Source: Opitutaceae bacterium (lineage in GTDB: Bacteria; Verrucomicrobiota; Verrucomicrobiia; Opitutales; Opitutaceae). From it: a stretch of 64,000 nt of DNA. Under the pieces are notes generated by a model that made no database searches, was not told the DNA's origin, and saw only the letters and a program-made list of their open reading frames with translations. Position numbers and translations under genes: made by a program. The DNA lies in NCBI GenBank assembly GCA_016711225.1, contig JADJTK010000025.1, positions 30,356 to 94,355 on the forward strand. The letters are read 5' to 3'. Positions within the stretch are counted from its first letter, which is position 1, and the number at the start of each line of letters is the position of its first letter. Below are positions 7,904 to 15,827 of the stretch, piece after piece.

Positions 7904-8612
7904 TGCCTTTCTGAGAACGCCCAGCGCAATGCACTCGGCAACGTCTTCGCCCATGCCTCGAACGCATGGTCTCCATCGAACTCGACATAGACCGGATCGT
8001 GTCCGACCTCTGATAGCACGTCACGAAATCGTCGGACACCATCAATCTGAGAGATGATTTGAATCACATCCTCTTTGTGGGTGACGTTCTCCTGGGTCTC
8101 GCGAACACCAACGTCCAAATAGAACTCCGCTGGAAGTCGTCGCTTCGCGGATCGATACTGATCAATCAGCCAGCAATCGTTCGACCAGAACGATCCCGAC
8201 TGGGCGATGATCTTCGTAAAGCGGTCCAGTGCAACGAGCGCGATGTAGGCCGCCGTGAGTCGGGTGAAGCTGAGGCTCGATCTTGGAGAGTGAGACATCC
8301 GGGGATCTCCGCGTCGAGCCGTGCAAGCACCTCATCAGCGACAAACCTCACAAACGGAGGGTAGCATGGACACTCAACCCAGCGAGCGTCGGGACTCTCA
8401 TACGAGATGAATGCGACTATCGAAGGCGGAATCCCACCAGACTCACCTAGAGCACGAACGACCTGCACGCCATCGACCCGATCACGGTAGAACTCTCCGT
8501 CGAGAAATACCAGCAGGCCCTCAGGCACGCGACCGTCATCCGGTGTGAGGATCCACATGTGCCCGCTCTTGTGCACGTGCTCGCTCGACATGATAAGCTC
8601 TCGCTCTTTCAT
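7822..8612 (-). pseudogene. Cassette gene: enterochelin-esterase-like hydrolase, frame-broken
   Basis: Two frames form one alpha/beta-hydrolase of the IroE/Fes-like esterase group. The N-terminal half (ATG 8612) has GHMWILTPDD, GLLVFLDGEFY and IVAFISYESPDARW. After a one-base shift near 8262-8274, the C-terminal half has LTAAYIALVALDRFTKIIAQSGSFW and VEFDGDHAFEAW. The nucleophile elbow, normally GxSxG before LTAAY, reads SLSFTR here: the serine is present but both glycines are lost, close to the frame break. The catalytic His could be in DGDHAFE. It starts 6 bases after an R' sequence and its end runs into the attC at 7814-7903. Confidence 0.7.
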
Positions 8613-8617
8613 GTATT

Positions 8618-8707
8618 GCCCAACGCTACAGGTGAGGGACGACGGGCACCAGACTTTGCTGAAGGAAGGGACGCTTCCCCGGAGTTCCCTCTGGCGACTG
8701 GTTAGCC
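8618..8707 (-). repeat. attC site (left array)
   Basis: 90 bp. On the minus strand R'' is GGCTAAC and R' is GTTGGGC, which ends 6 bases before ATG 8612. The interior shares AGAGGGAACTCCGGGGA, GTCCCTTCCT and GGTGCCCGTC with the right-array site at 38467-38561, so both arrays drew on the same attC family. Confidence 0.85.
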
Positions 8708-8726
8708 TTCCGATGTTCTGATGAAA

Positions 8727-9005
8727 TCACGTGCTTGCCGCCTCACTCTTGAACTCGGTGAGATCATCGCAGGGAGCATGTGCTTGGATGTGGGCCTTGA
8801 TGCGGCGCCGCAATGCCTCTGCATCCTCTTTCGAATCAAAACGGAAGATCTGAGGTGACTTTATATCGCTGAAAAAAGTGAGGCTAACCGCAAACGGTTT
8901 GGAAGCATCAAACGCGGCATATGCGTTCTCTTTGATTTGGACGCGTGCAAGGTCGCGGACGCTGACGATGCTCTCGTCGGGGAGAATGAGGAATGACTCG
9001 TTCAT
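8727..9005 (-). CDS. Cassette gene: small hypothetical protein
   Basis: 92 residues, MNESFLILPDESIVSVRDLA at the start, then VQIKENAYAAFDASKPFAVSL and a helical DSKEDAEALRRRIKAHIQ end. The pattern suggests a small soluble beta-then-alpha protein. No family recognised. The ATG lies 10 bases after the R' (GTTAGCC) of the attC at 9016-9105, and the stop precedes the attC at 8618-8707, so it is a clean single-gene cassette. Confidence 0.7.
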   Translation of the reverse strand: MNESFLILPDESIVSVRDLARVQIKENAYAAFDASKPFAVSLTFFSDIKSPQIFRFDSKEDAEALRRRIKAHIQAHAPCDDLTEFKSEAAST

Positions 9006-9015
9006 ATTGGTTTTT

Positions 9016-9105
9016 GGCTAACGATTCAGCTCAGCCACGACGAATCGCGGACGTTGATTGGAAATCGGGCATCATAGAGTCGTTGGATGTGGCGTCTGGT
9101 TCGCC
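9016..9105 (-). repeat. attC site (left array)
   Basis: 90 bp. On the minus strand it runs from GGCGAAC (R''), 6 bases after the stop at 9112-9114, to GTTAGCC (R'), 10 bases before ATG 9005. Its interior differs from the other left sites. Confidence 0.75.
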
Positions 9106-9111
9106 TTCCGT

Positions 9112-9631
9112 TCATCTGTGACTTTTGGCGACAAAGAGGCGACTGGTCTCAAGATCGTAGATGACGGTGACTCCGCCAGTTGTTTGAGTGGCGCTTTTCG
9201 TAGAATAGGGCCTTCGCGACTGAATCGATCTCTCCGTATTCCGTCGTTTTCAGCGAGGGCAGACCAAGGTCTCTTCGCAATCCCGTACTCACATCGCTCT
9301 TCGGCTCGAGACTCCATCCTTCCTTTTCGGCGAGACGGTCGAGTGCTACTCTCGGCAGGCTACACTCGTAGCAGATTAACCAACCGAACCCTCCCCGTTT
9401 GAGATAGGTCACATCGCTGGCCTCAGTCGGTAGCCAATCAACACGAGCTAAGTGCTTTGCGCTTTCTTCGCGTCCCGGGCTGAACGCAAGAAACATGAAG
9501 GCAACAACGGCCAATACTCCAGCAAGGCCAAGACCAATGATTACTTTCACGGTACGCCTCATCTTTGGCCAGGCTTTCAGGGTAACCGCAAGAACGGCGC
9601 CAAACAGCAGGATGAGTATCGCGAACTTCAT
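9112..9631 (-). pseudogene. Cassette gene: membrane-anchored hypothetical protein, frame-broken near its end
   Basis: From ATG 9631 (3 bases after an R' motif) the protein has two N-terminal hydrophobic segments (about residues 2-18 and 28-50), then a soluble domain with LICYECSLPR and GEIDSVAKALFYEKRHS. A one-base shift near 9190 moves the true ending into another frame, reading TTGGVTVIYDLETSRLF and stopping at 9112-9114, right beside the attC at 9016-9105. The match of that stop to the cassette boundary is why I prefer it to the apparent stop at 9149. Function unknown. Confidence 0.65.
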
Positions 9632-9633
9632 TT

Positions 9634-9646
9634 GGCGAACGCTGTT
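9634..9646 (-). repeat. attC remnant: R' end only, truncated by the adjoining repeat
   Basis: On the minus strand GTTCGCC (9634-9640) precedes ATG 9631, as at every other cassette start. The rest of the attC is missing: sequence upstream of 9647 belongs to a tandem repeat unrelated to attC. The left array therefore ends in a broken cassette. Confidence 0.55.
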
Positions 9647-9830
9647 TATGCCACGGTGAGTGGCTGATCCAATCTCGGATCCAGATGGCCTGGGCTTAGT
9701 TGTGGGAAAACGACCCCCGTTTGAAACCCGACCTGCGCTATTTTCGTGGATATGCCACGGTGCACGGCTGATCCAATTTGGCTAGTCGTTGACCTGGATT
9801 GAGTTCTAGGAAAACGACCCCCTTTGAAAA
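9647..9830. repeat. Imperfect ~105-bp tandem duplication, possible IS end
   Basis: TATGCCACGGTG then GGCTGATCCAAT occurs at 9647 and again at 9752. GGAAAACGACCCCC then TTTGAAA occurs at 9705 and 9809. The two units are thus 104-105 bp apart. The short repeated TGATCCAAT blocks recall the multiple terminal repeats of IS21-type elements, but no transposase remains. It lies exactly between the truncated cassette array and the phage core. Confidence 0.55.
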
Positions 9831-10061
9831 CTGGGGTACTGATCAAATCCGATCTTCGGGCCCACGCGCCCGCCATGCCTTTGCCGCGGGTCAAAAGTCG
9901 CCCGATCTGTCGTGTTCGGCACAGGCTCTTCGTCGCAGGGTATCGCGACCAGATTTGTAAACCAGTCTCCATCGGAGAACGACGCTGAGCCGCCGGGCGC
10001 TCTCAAGCAAGGGCAGAAACCGGATTCGCTGGCACTGGGTTTGTGAACAAGTAGCGAACAA
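9831..10061. other. Non-coding stretch between cassette array and phage core
   Basis: No gene, tRNA or repeat recognised. Only short open frames of shadow type occur. It leads into the operator at 10062. Confidence 0.4.
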
Positions 10062-10104
10062 CTACCAGGGGGGTAGGACAGGCATTGTCGGGCCCTGGTA
10101 GTAT
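10062..10104 (+). promoter_or_regulatory. Promoter with a perfect 9-bp operator dyad
   Basis: CTACCAGGG (10062-10070) and CCCTGGTAG (10093-10101) are exact inverted repeats. The right arm overlaps a TAGTAT -10 box (10099-10104). AGGACA about 18 bp upstream is a fair -35. The downstream ATG is only 11 bases past the -10, so the mRNA is nearly leaderless. The layout suggests repression by a dimer bridging both arms. Confidence 0.55.
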
Positions 10105-10115
10105 CGTCTCAACCG

Positions 10116-10361
10116 ATGGAAAATGAAGCTATCAGTTACAAGCCGGGGGCTTGGTACTATCGGAAGTCCCTGCGGGACGCGGCGACAAAGAAGGCCGCGA
10201 TGGAGGTTGGACTGGCGGCGGTGTTGGAACTGGAACAGCTCCGCGCATGGGTGCGCGAGCAGGGGATGATTCCGCCGAAGTGGACTGCGACCGAGGCCGA
10301 GCTCCTCGCCAAGCTCACGCGCTCGCGTCCCGGGCCTTCCTGTCTCGTTCACTTCCGGTAA
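10116..10361 (+). CDS. Small hypothetical phage control-region protein
   Basis: 81 residues, beginning MENEAISYKPGAWYYRKSLR. Mostly helical, with a WTATEAELLAKLTRS end, no membrane segment. No family recognised. Transcribed toward the leftward repressor-like gene and overlapping its 3' end by 47 bp, so transcription here would be antisense to that gene's end. It is controlled by the dyad at 10062-10101. Confidence 0.5.
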   Translation: MENEAISYKPGAWYYRKSLRDAATKKAAMEVGLAAVLELEQLRAWVREQGMIPPKWTATEAELLAKLTRSRPGPSCLVHFR

Positions 10362-10647
10362 GCTTGCCGACGTCCGCCTGTCTGACGTGCGTGCTCATCC
10401 CGGCGTGAATGGCGGCGTTGAATGGGACCTTCCCGATTGCCGCCGCTTTCTTGGCGGGCTTCTTGACGACCGCCTCACTCGTTGCAGCCGCATCCGTTGC
10501 TGCAAGTTTCTTGAGCTGAACCCGGAGGTAGTCCGACAGCTTCCGGTCATCGTTCTTAGCTAGTTCCTCAAGCTTCCGCTTCAACTCAGCAGGAACCCCG
10601 AACGTGATGCTGGTAACCCCTTCTGCGCGGCGCGCGTGTCTGCTCAT
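10315..10647 (-). CDS. Ribbon-helix-helix DNA-binding protein (repressor-like)
   Basis: 110 residues. Residues about 10-50 (VTSITFGVPAELKRKLEELA, then NDDRKLSDYLRVQLKKL) fit the beta-helix-helix pattern of Arc/MetJ-type proteins, with TSITFGV as the DNA-contacting strand. A basic Ala/Lys-rich tail follows. It is divergent from a second RHH gene at 10739 and separated by 91 bp of operator-like repeats. This arrangement resembles a lysogeny switch built from RHH proteins in place of CI/Cro. The role is inferred from layout. Confidence 0.7.
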   Translation of the reverse strand: MSRHARRAEGVTSITFGVPAELKRKLEELAKNDDRKLSDYLRVQLKKLAATDAAATSEAVVKKPAKKAAAIGKVPFNAAIHAGMSTHVRQADVGKLTGSERDRKARDASA

Positions 10648-10738
10648 GTTTTTCTAGAGTACAGGTGTAAGACACCAGCGCAAGTAAGAACGAAATTCCT
10701 TGCGGTGTGAGTAATCATCTTGGATTTACTTACACCAC
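10648..10738. promoter_or_regulatory. Divergent promoter/operator region between two RHH genes
   Basis: Three related half-site pairs are seen: the palindrome GGTGTAAGACACC (10664-10676), GGTGTGAGTAA (10704-10714), and its near-exact inverse TTACTTACACC (10726-10736). For the leftward gene, TTGCGC and TACTCT are spaced about 16 bp with the palindrome inside the spacer. A rightward promoter is less clear. The rightward ATG is only 3 bases after the last arm. Confidence 0.6.
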
Positions 10739-10954
10739 ATGAGCAAACCCCCACCGCCAACACGGCACGGAAAGCGTGCTATTGGGACTACCTCCATCAC
10801 GGTCCCGGTCCAGACCTCCCTAAAGCACCAGCTCGAAGCGATGGCAGCGCAGGACCACCGCTCCCTCGCGGCTTTCCTCCGCATCAAGTTTGCGGATGTC
10901 GTCCGTCGCTCCAGCGCAGTCCGTCGCGGAACCGTCGAAAGGGCCACCGCATGA
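10739..10954 (+). CDS. Ribbon-helix-helix DNA-binding protein (Cro-like position)
   Basis: 71 residues. The segment TTSITVPVQTSLKHQLEAMA, then QDHRSLAAFLRIKFADV, aligns with the RHH domain of the divergent gene at 10315 (TSITFGV, LSDYLRVQ), indicating paralogy. It heads the rightward early operon and is joined by an ATGA overlap to the next gene. It probably binds the same GGTGT operators. Assignment as the lytic-side regulator is inference. Confidence 0.65.
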   Translation: MSKPPPPTRHGKRAIGTTSITVPVQTSLKHQLEAMAAQDHRSLAAFLRIKFADVVRRSSAVRRGTVERATA

Positions 10955-11154
10955 CCACCGGCGACGTCTTCGCCCTGTCCGTTCTCGCCGTCGGCTGCAT
11001 CGCCTGCGCGTTGCTCGGTCTCGGCCTGCTCGGTCTGGCGATGACCAACGAGGAGACCAGCGGCGACGTGCACGTCCAACGGCTACCGCTAACTCCCCCG
11101 CCCCGGGACCGCACGGCCCCGAGTTGGATCCGCCAGGAGGCCTTCAGCAAATGA
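10951..11154 (+). CDS. Small single-pass membrane protein
   Basis: 67 residues; a strong hydrophobic span (about residues 5-30, FALSVLAVGCIACALLGLGL), then a soluble tail. It overlaps both neighbours by ATGA, so it is translationally coupled within the early operon. Phage early membrane proteins often act in superinfection exclusion, but nothing here proves that. Confidence 0.6.
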   Translation: MTTGDVFALSVLAVGCIACALLGLGLLGLAMTNEETSGDVHVQRLPLTPPPRDRTAPSWIRQEAFSK

Positions 11155-11501
11155 CCGACACCCCAACAGTCCCCGCCGTGGTCACCTTGTCCGATGCCTC
11201 TGTCGACGCCATCGCCCGGCGAGTGATCGAGCTTCAGGGAACCGCACCAGCCGCCGCCGCAAGTCTGCCCCGGATGATGACATCGGATGAAGTCATGCAG
11301 GTTCTGGGCTACTCCCGAAAGGGATCCTTCATGGCCGCCGCGCGAGCCGCCAACGTCCCGATGGCGCGGATCAACGCGCGCAAGTTCGCCTTCGCCCCCG
11401 CAGACGTCGCCGCGTGGCTTGAGCGCGCCAAGGCGCAACGCCACGCGGTAACCGTCACCACCGTTGCAGCCGAACGCCGCCGCGTGAGGGCCGCCGCATG
11501 A
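11151..11501 (+). CDS. Helix-turn-helix (MerR/excisionase-like) DNA-binding protein
   Basis: 116 residues. After a 40-residue acidic leader the segment MTSDEVMQVLGYSRKGSFMA, followed by RINARKFAFAPADVAAWLER, has the form of an HTH_17/excisionase domain: MTSDEVxxxLG, a recognition helix, and a wing ending in xAWLxR. It may be a transcription regulator or Xis-like factor. ATGA coupling links it to both neighbours. Confidence 0.65.
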   Translation: MTDTPTVPAVVTLSDASVDAIARRVIELQGTAPAAAASLPRMMTSDEVMQVLGYSRKGSFMAAARAANVPMARINARKFAFAPADVAAWLERAKAQRHAVTVTTVAAERRRVRAAA

Positions 11502-11725
11502 CTACCACCTTTCCCGTCGGCATTCGCTTTCAAGGAGGACCCACCATGGCGGCCGGACGTACCTCCCCAGGCATCAAGGAGACGCTTGGGGCGGGCCCCG
11601 GCCCTACACAACACCACAGCACCGCCGGGGGTGCGACAGCCCCCGGCGCCTCCTGCACTGACTGCAACGACGCGCTCCGACTGCGGGCCGCGCGAATTCT
11701 CTTCCCGCCGCAGGCCTCCCGGTAA
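11498..11725 (+). CDS. Small hypothetical protein, early operon
   Basis: 75 residues, Gly/Pro/Ala-rich, with CTDCNDALRLR near the end. No domain recognised. Supported mainly by the ATGA coupling to the gene before it. It could be partly frame-damaged. Confidence 0.4.
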   Translation: MTTTFPVGIRFQGGPTMAAGRTSPGIKETLGAGPGPTQHHSTAGGATAPGASCTDCNDALRLRAARILFPPQASR

Positions 11726-11814
11726 GCCGGAGGCCGCCCCGTATCGTAGCGGGGGCCAAAATACTACGACCACCACTCTTCCCGGGCGCTCCGCGTCCGG
11801 ACCCACAAATAAAA

Positions 11815-11848
11815 AACGCCCTCGGCCGCTAGCCCGGCCAAGGGCGTT
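11815..11848 (-). terminator. Rho-independent terminator oriented leftward
   Basis: AACGCCCT (11815-11822) pairs with AGGGCGTT (11841-11848), with an inner GGCC/GGCC pairing. On the minus strand the stem is followed by TTTTTTATTTG. It would stop leftward transcription entering the early operon. On the plus strand there is no T tract, so it sits as a hairpin in the leader of the gene at 11881. Confidence 0.6.
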
Positions 11849-11880
11849 CCGAGGAACAAGAAAAAACCTACACCGATACC

Positions 11881-12505
11881 ATGAGCACATTAGCCCGAAA
11901 TGAAAAGCGCGAATCCCTCCGCTACGCCTACACCAAAGAAGAGCGCGGAGAGCGCGGTCAGCAGTTGGCCGAAGCCCACATCCGCCTCGACGCGGTGACC
12001 GAAGAAGAGGACCGCGTGAAGGCCGACTTCAAGGCCCGGAAATCCACGATCGAGAACGAGATGAGCACACTCTCCACGCAGGTCTCGACCGGCTACGAGA
12101 TGCGGGAATACGTGTGTTTCTACGGGTACGACGCACCCGCGCCGGGCAAAGAAGACACTCCGCCGCAAGGAGCCGCCGTGCGACGTGGTCCGCGTGGAAG
12201 AAATGACCGAATCCGACCGGCAAACCGTCATGGAGAGCATCGAACAACAGGTGGACGAGCAGCCGGCACAGCCCGGCGCCATCGTGCCGTTCGTTCCGCG
12301 CGACGTAACCCCGGCCACCGAAGACGACGAGCTCTCGTGGTCCGCCCAGCTTGAGGCGCAACGCAAGCAGCAGGCCGCCGAGGCGGCGGAGAAAGCCAAG
12401 GCCAGCAAGGGCAAGGGCCGCCGAACCTCAACGGGTGGCGTAGTCGCCACCGAAGCGGACGGCCGCGACCTGACCGACCCTGACGAATCCAAAAACCAGA
12501 ACTGA
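11881..12505 (+). CDS. Hypothetical phage early protein, coiled-coil, one frame break
   Basis: The first frame (ATG 11881) gives a charged helical region (KEERGERGQQLAEAHIRLDA, then FKARKSTIENEMSTLSTQV) and YVCFYGYD. A +1 shift between about 12140 and 12170 is needed to continue to CDVVRVEEMTESDRQ and the acidic C-terminus ending at 12505. Total about 207 residues. The position just before the RecT-like gene suggests a recombination or replication accessory. No family recognised. Confidence 0.55.
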
Positions 12506-12515
12506 CCCGCCCACC

Positions 12516-13481
12516 ATGTCCGAACAATCCAACACCTCCACGCCGGCCGCTCCGGCTCAACAGCAACCGCCCGCCGCTCCGGCTCCGACTCGCGCCCCTA
12601 TCGCGTTCGGGCGCCAGGGAATCGAGCTCGCCACCCTGGAAGACGCCTACCGATTCGCCAACGCGGTCGCGGCCTCCGGCTTCGCGCCGAAGGGCATGGA
12701 CAAGCCCGAGAGTATCATGGTCGCAATCCAACTCGGGGCAGAGCTCGGGCTCACGCCCATGTCCGCCCTCCAGAACATCGGCGTCATCAACGGACGCCCC
12801 GGGATCTACGGCGACGCCGCTCTCGCCCTCGTTCGCTCCTCCGGTCTGCTTGAGTCCTACGAGCAGGCCTACACGGGCGACGGTGACAAACTCACCTGCA
12901 AGGTGACCGCCAGGCGCAAGGGCGACCCGGTCGCGATCACCACGGAGTTCAGCGTCGGTGACGCAAAGGCCGCCGGGCTCTGGGGCAAACAAGGCCCCTG
13001 GTCGCAGTACCCGCGCCGCATGCTCCTTTTCCGGTCCCGCGGGTTCACCCTGCGCGACGGCTTCGGGGACGTCCTCAAGGGATTGCGGACGACCGAGGAG
13101 CTCGCGGACATTCCCGCCGAAATCAACGTCACGCCCGGCGGCGCGGTACGCGAGGCGCGCGTCCCGGCCGGCGCCGCGACGATGCTTGACCTTGAGGCCC
13201 CGGCATCCGCCCAGGCGGCCCCGGCCCAGACCGAGACCCCGACCACGTCCGGAAAGCCCGAGGCGGGGCCCGCGGATCCCGCCGTTGACCTCGCCCCGAC
13301 CGAGTCGCCCGCCGAGCATCTCGTCCGCCTCGCCGCGCAGGCGGGTATCCAGTTCGACCAAGTTGAAGCGTGGGCCGCCGCTCGCCGACTGAACGCGTCC
13401 AAGGACGCCGACGCTCAGAAGATCATCAACGCGTGGAGCACCGTGGCCCGCACATTGCAGATGGCTGGAGGTGCCGCTTGA
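12516..13481 (+). CDS. RecT-like single-strand annealing protein
   Basis: 321 residues. The core (about 25-195) has the pattern seen in phage proteins annotated as RecT-type: EDAYRFANAVAASGFAP, then IMVAIQLGAELGLTPMSALQ, INGRPGIYGDAAL and GPWSQYPRRMLLFRSRGFTL. A Pro/Ala-rich linker and a C-terminal helical tail follow. Such proteins anneal complementary single strands in phage recombination. The downstream PD-(D/E)XK nuclease gene (14200) would be the natural partner that makes single strands. The next gene starts at an overlapping TTG. Confidence 0.65.
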   Translation: MSEQSNTSTPAAPAQQQPPAAPAPTRAPIAFGRQGIELATLEDAYRFANAVAASGFAPKGMDKPESIMVAIQLGAELGLTPMSALQNIGVINGRPGIYGDAALALVRSSGLLESYEQAYTGDGDKLTCKVTARRKGDPVAITTEFSVGDAKAAGLWGKQGPWSQYPRRMLLFRSRGFTLRDGFGDVLKGLRTTEELADIPAEINVTPGGAVREARVPAGAATMLDLEAPASAQAAPAQTETPTTSGKPEAGPADPAVDLAPTESPAEHLVRLAAQAGIQFDQVEAWAAARRLNASKDADAQKIINAWSTVARTLQMAGGAA

Positions 13482-14203
13482 TCGCGCCCGACCTCTCCGT
13501 CGCGGTCGCCCTGCCAGCGTCGCCCATCGTGCTCCTTCGCGGCGAGGTCATCGCCCGCATCGATGACCTCGTGGCGACCGCGGCCGTGATGACGGTTTCC
13601 GACGCCGAATCCGCACAGGCGGCCGCCGGATACATGCGCGCCGCTACATCCCTCGCGAAAGAGATCGAGGCCGCCCGGACCGAGGCCAACGCCCCGGCGC
13701 TTGCGCTGCAGCGTGCCATCAACACCGCGGTCAAAGCTCCGGCCGATCGTCTCGACGGCGCCAAGCGCGACCTGCAACGCAAGATTGGGGACTGGCAAGC
13801 TGAACAGGACCGGATTCGCCGCGAAGCGGAGGCCGCCCAACGTCGCGAAGCTGCCCGGGTGGCCGAGGAGAACCGGAAGGCCGAAGACGAACAAGCCCGC
13901 CGCACAGAAGAGGCCCGGCTTGCCAACCTGCCGCCGCCCCCTCCGCCGGTACCTGTCGCTCCCCGCGTGGTCGCGCCCGCCCCGCTGGCGCCGCTGCCCG
14001 CGAAGATCGAAGGCGTCCGCATGCGGTCGACCCTCGTGTTCGAGGTCGTCGACGTGTCCAAGCTCCCCGACGCCCTAACCGTGCGCCTCCCCGACCCCGC
14101 CAAGATCCGCGCCGCCCATTGCACGCTCTGGCGCGACGGCGACGCCGTCCCCGAAGTCCCCGGTCTGCGGTTCTCAGTTGATAGAAAGGCCGTCGCAGCA
14201 TGA
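13478..14203 (+). CDS. Hypothetical phage protein with long coiled coil
   Basis: 241 residues from TTG 13478, which overlaps the stop of the RecT-like gene (TTGA). Residues about 45-150 are heptad-like (AATSLAKEIEAARTEANA, then REAEAAQRREAARVAEENRK). A Pro-rich hinge follows, then a C-terminal domain with LVFEVVDVSKLPD and HCTLWRDGDAVPEVPGL. This resembles accessory proteins found between annealing protein and nuclease in other phages. Function not known. Confidence 0.6.
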   Translation: MIAPDLSVAVALPASPIVLLRGEVIARIDDLVATAAVMTVSDAESAQAAAGYMRAATSLAKEIEAARTEANAPALALQRAINTAVKAPADRLDGAKRDLQRKIGDWQAEQDRIRREAEAAQRREAARVAEENRKAEDEQARRTEEARLANLPPPPPPVPVAPRVVAPAPLAPLPAKIEGVRMRSTLVFEVVDVSKLPDALTVRLPDPAKIRAAHCTLWRDGDAVPEVPGLRFSVDRKAVAA

Positions 14204-15325
14204 ACACGTCACCCGACAACGAGCGGGCCGGCATGCCCAGCGGGTCCGGCGCCGAGCGCTGGTTGACCTGCCCGGGGGCCCAAGCGGCCGAGGCCGGCAA
14301 GCCCGACCCGCAAACCGAAGACGCCGCCGAAGGCGACTTCCTCCATGAGGTCATGGCTCGCGGCGTGTCTCCCGTAAAGGATGAGCACCACCCGCTGATC
14401 GACTTCTGCCGCGAGACTCGCGACCGCCTCGTGGTCGATCTCCTCGCGGCCGACCGCGGCGCGCCAATCATTGAAGAGCGCCTTTGGCTCCGCGACGCCG
14501 ACCTTGAGCCCGTGGCGTCTTGCCGCGTTGATTACGCAATCGGGGGCTTGCACGCCGCGCAGGACGGGGCCGCCATGCTCGCGATCGACTACAAGTTCGG
14601 GCGCCGCGGCGCCGACTCCGCCGAGATCAACGCCCAGCTCCGTTTCACCGCGGCCGTCCTCGGGCAAGAGTTCTCCCCTGACGTCGTCTTCGTCGCCATC
14701 GTCGCCCCGCGCGCCGAAGGCGAGCGCGTCACCGTCGCCAAGTTCACCGGCCAACAGTGCGCCGCCGCACACCGCGAGATGGTCGCCGCCGCCAAGCGCG
14801 CGATGCTGCCCAACCAGCCCCGAAATCCGAGCCCGAAGGCCTGCCACTATTGCCGGGCCCGCGGAACGTCCGCCTGCCCCGAGTCCATAGCCGCGGCAAC
14901 GGCGCTCTCCATCGTCCCCGGCGCCGAGCTCTCGTCTGACGTCCTGGCAACCCTACTCGACCGGTGCGACATGGCCGACCGTGTCATCGATGCCATGCGG
15001 ACCGAGGCGAAGCGCAGGATCGAGGCCGGCGCCGTCATCCCTGGGTGGCGACTCAAGCCCGGCGCCACTTCCAAGAAGGTCTCCGCGAAGGACGCGTGGG
15101 CGAAGATCGGTCAACAAATCGGCGGTTCCGCCTTCGCGGAATGCTGCACGGTAAGCTTTGCCGTCCCTCGCCTCCGCCTGGAAGTCCCAGACCGGGGCCA
15201 AGTCGGACAAGGCAGCGCGGGACGATATTGAGCGCCTGCTTGGCGACGCCGTAACCGCAAAGCAAAACGCGCCCTCGCTTTCGAAGGCAACCGAGACCGG
15301 GACCAGGACGGAGTGCGCGGCATGA
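14200..15325 (+). CDS. PD-(D/E)XK-type nuclease, DUF2800-like, one frame break
   Basis: N-terminus SGSGAERWLTCPGAQAAEAG and EGDFLHEVMA, then VDYAIGGLHA, MLAIDYKFGRRG (the D...xYK core of the nuclease fold) and a cysteine cluster KACHYCRARGTSACPE, as in Cas4/RecB-like iron-sulfur nucleases. Near 15150 the frame must shift by +1. The tail then reads SAWKSQTGAKSDKAARDDIE and ends at TGA 15323-15325, overlapping the next ATG. Likely a 5'-3' exonuclease working with the RecT-like protein. ATGA-coupled upstream. Confidence 0.65.
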
Positions 15326-15645
15326 GTACCAACGCAATCGCGCTCGCGTTCTTCGCTTCGCAGCGCCTTCCAAATCCTGTCCCCGAGTACAAGTTTCACC
15401 CGACGCGAGGCTGGCGTTTTGACTACGCGTGGCCGGACGCCAAAATCGCCCTGGAAGTTGAGGGCGGAATATGGATGGCCTCGCACGGGAAGAAGTCCCG
15501 CCACTTCACCGGATCTGGCGCGAAGGCCGATATGGAGAAATACAACGCCGCGGCGTGCCTCGGTTGGCGGGTCCTGCGGTGCACCCCGCAGCAGCTCATC
15601 ACGCTACAAACCGTCAACGCAATCAAGGAGGCCCGTTGCGCGTGA
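15322..15645 (+). CDS. Vsr/DUF559-like PD-(D/E)XK endonuclease
   Basis: 107 residues. Core motifs are PEYKFHPTRGWRFDYAWP, then ALEVEGGIW and DMEKYNAAACLGWRVLRCTP. The Asp of FDYAWP and the Glu residues of LEVEGG would bind metal. Phages often carry this small nuclease in replication operons, possibly acting on branched or mismatched DNA in place of RusA. ATGA overlap upstream and GTGA overlap downstream. Confidence 0.65.
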   Translation: MSTNAIALAFFASQRLPNPVPEYKFHPTRGWRFDYAWPDAKIALEVEGGIWMASHGKKSRHFTGSGAKADMEKYNAAACLGWRVLRCTPQQLITLQTVNAIKEARCA

Positions 15646-15806
15646 GCCGACACAACAAGACCTGCCCTGAGTGCGGGCACTTCGCTGGCAAACACGATGC
15701 CCGGTGTCCCGAGGCTCCGGACATGGACAACTCGGCCGAAGGCGGCGACCCGGAAGTCGCAGTGCAAGAGCCCGATCGAGACGAAGACCGATACCCGGCC
15801 TCCTAA
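15642..15806 (+). CDS. Small zinc-ribbon-like protein
   Basis: 54 residues from GTG 15642 (overlapping the previous stop). CPECGHF near residue 8 and HDARCPE near residue 21 could bind one zinc. The tail is very acidic. Supported by coupling and the conserved-looking metal motif. Confidence 0.5.
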   Translation: MSRHNKTCPECGHFAGKHDARCPEAPDMDNSAEGGDPEVAVQEPDRDEDRYPAS

Positions 15807-15827
15807 ACATCCCGCCATCCCTCCCCC

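Noticed and set aside
7822..8612. Two separate genes (7822-8298 and 8166-8612)
   Set aside because: They are the two halves of one esterase-like protein joined by a one-base shift.
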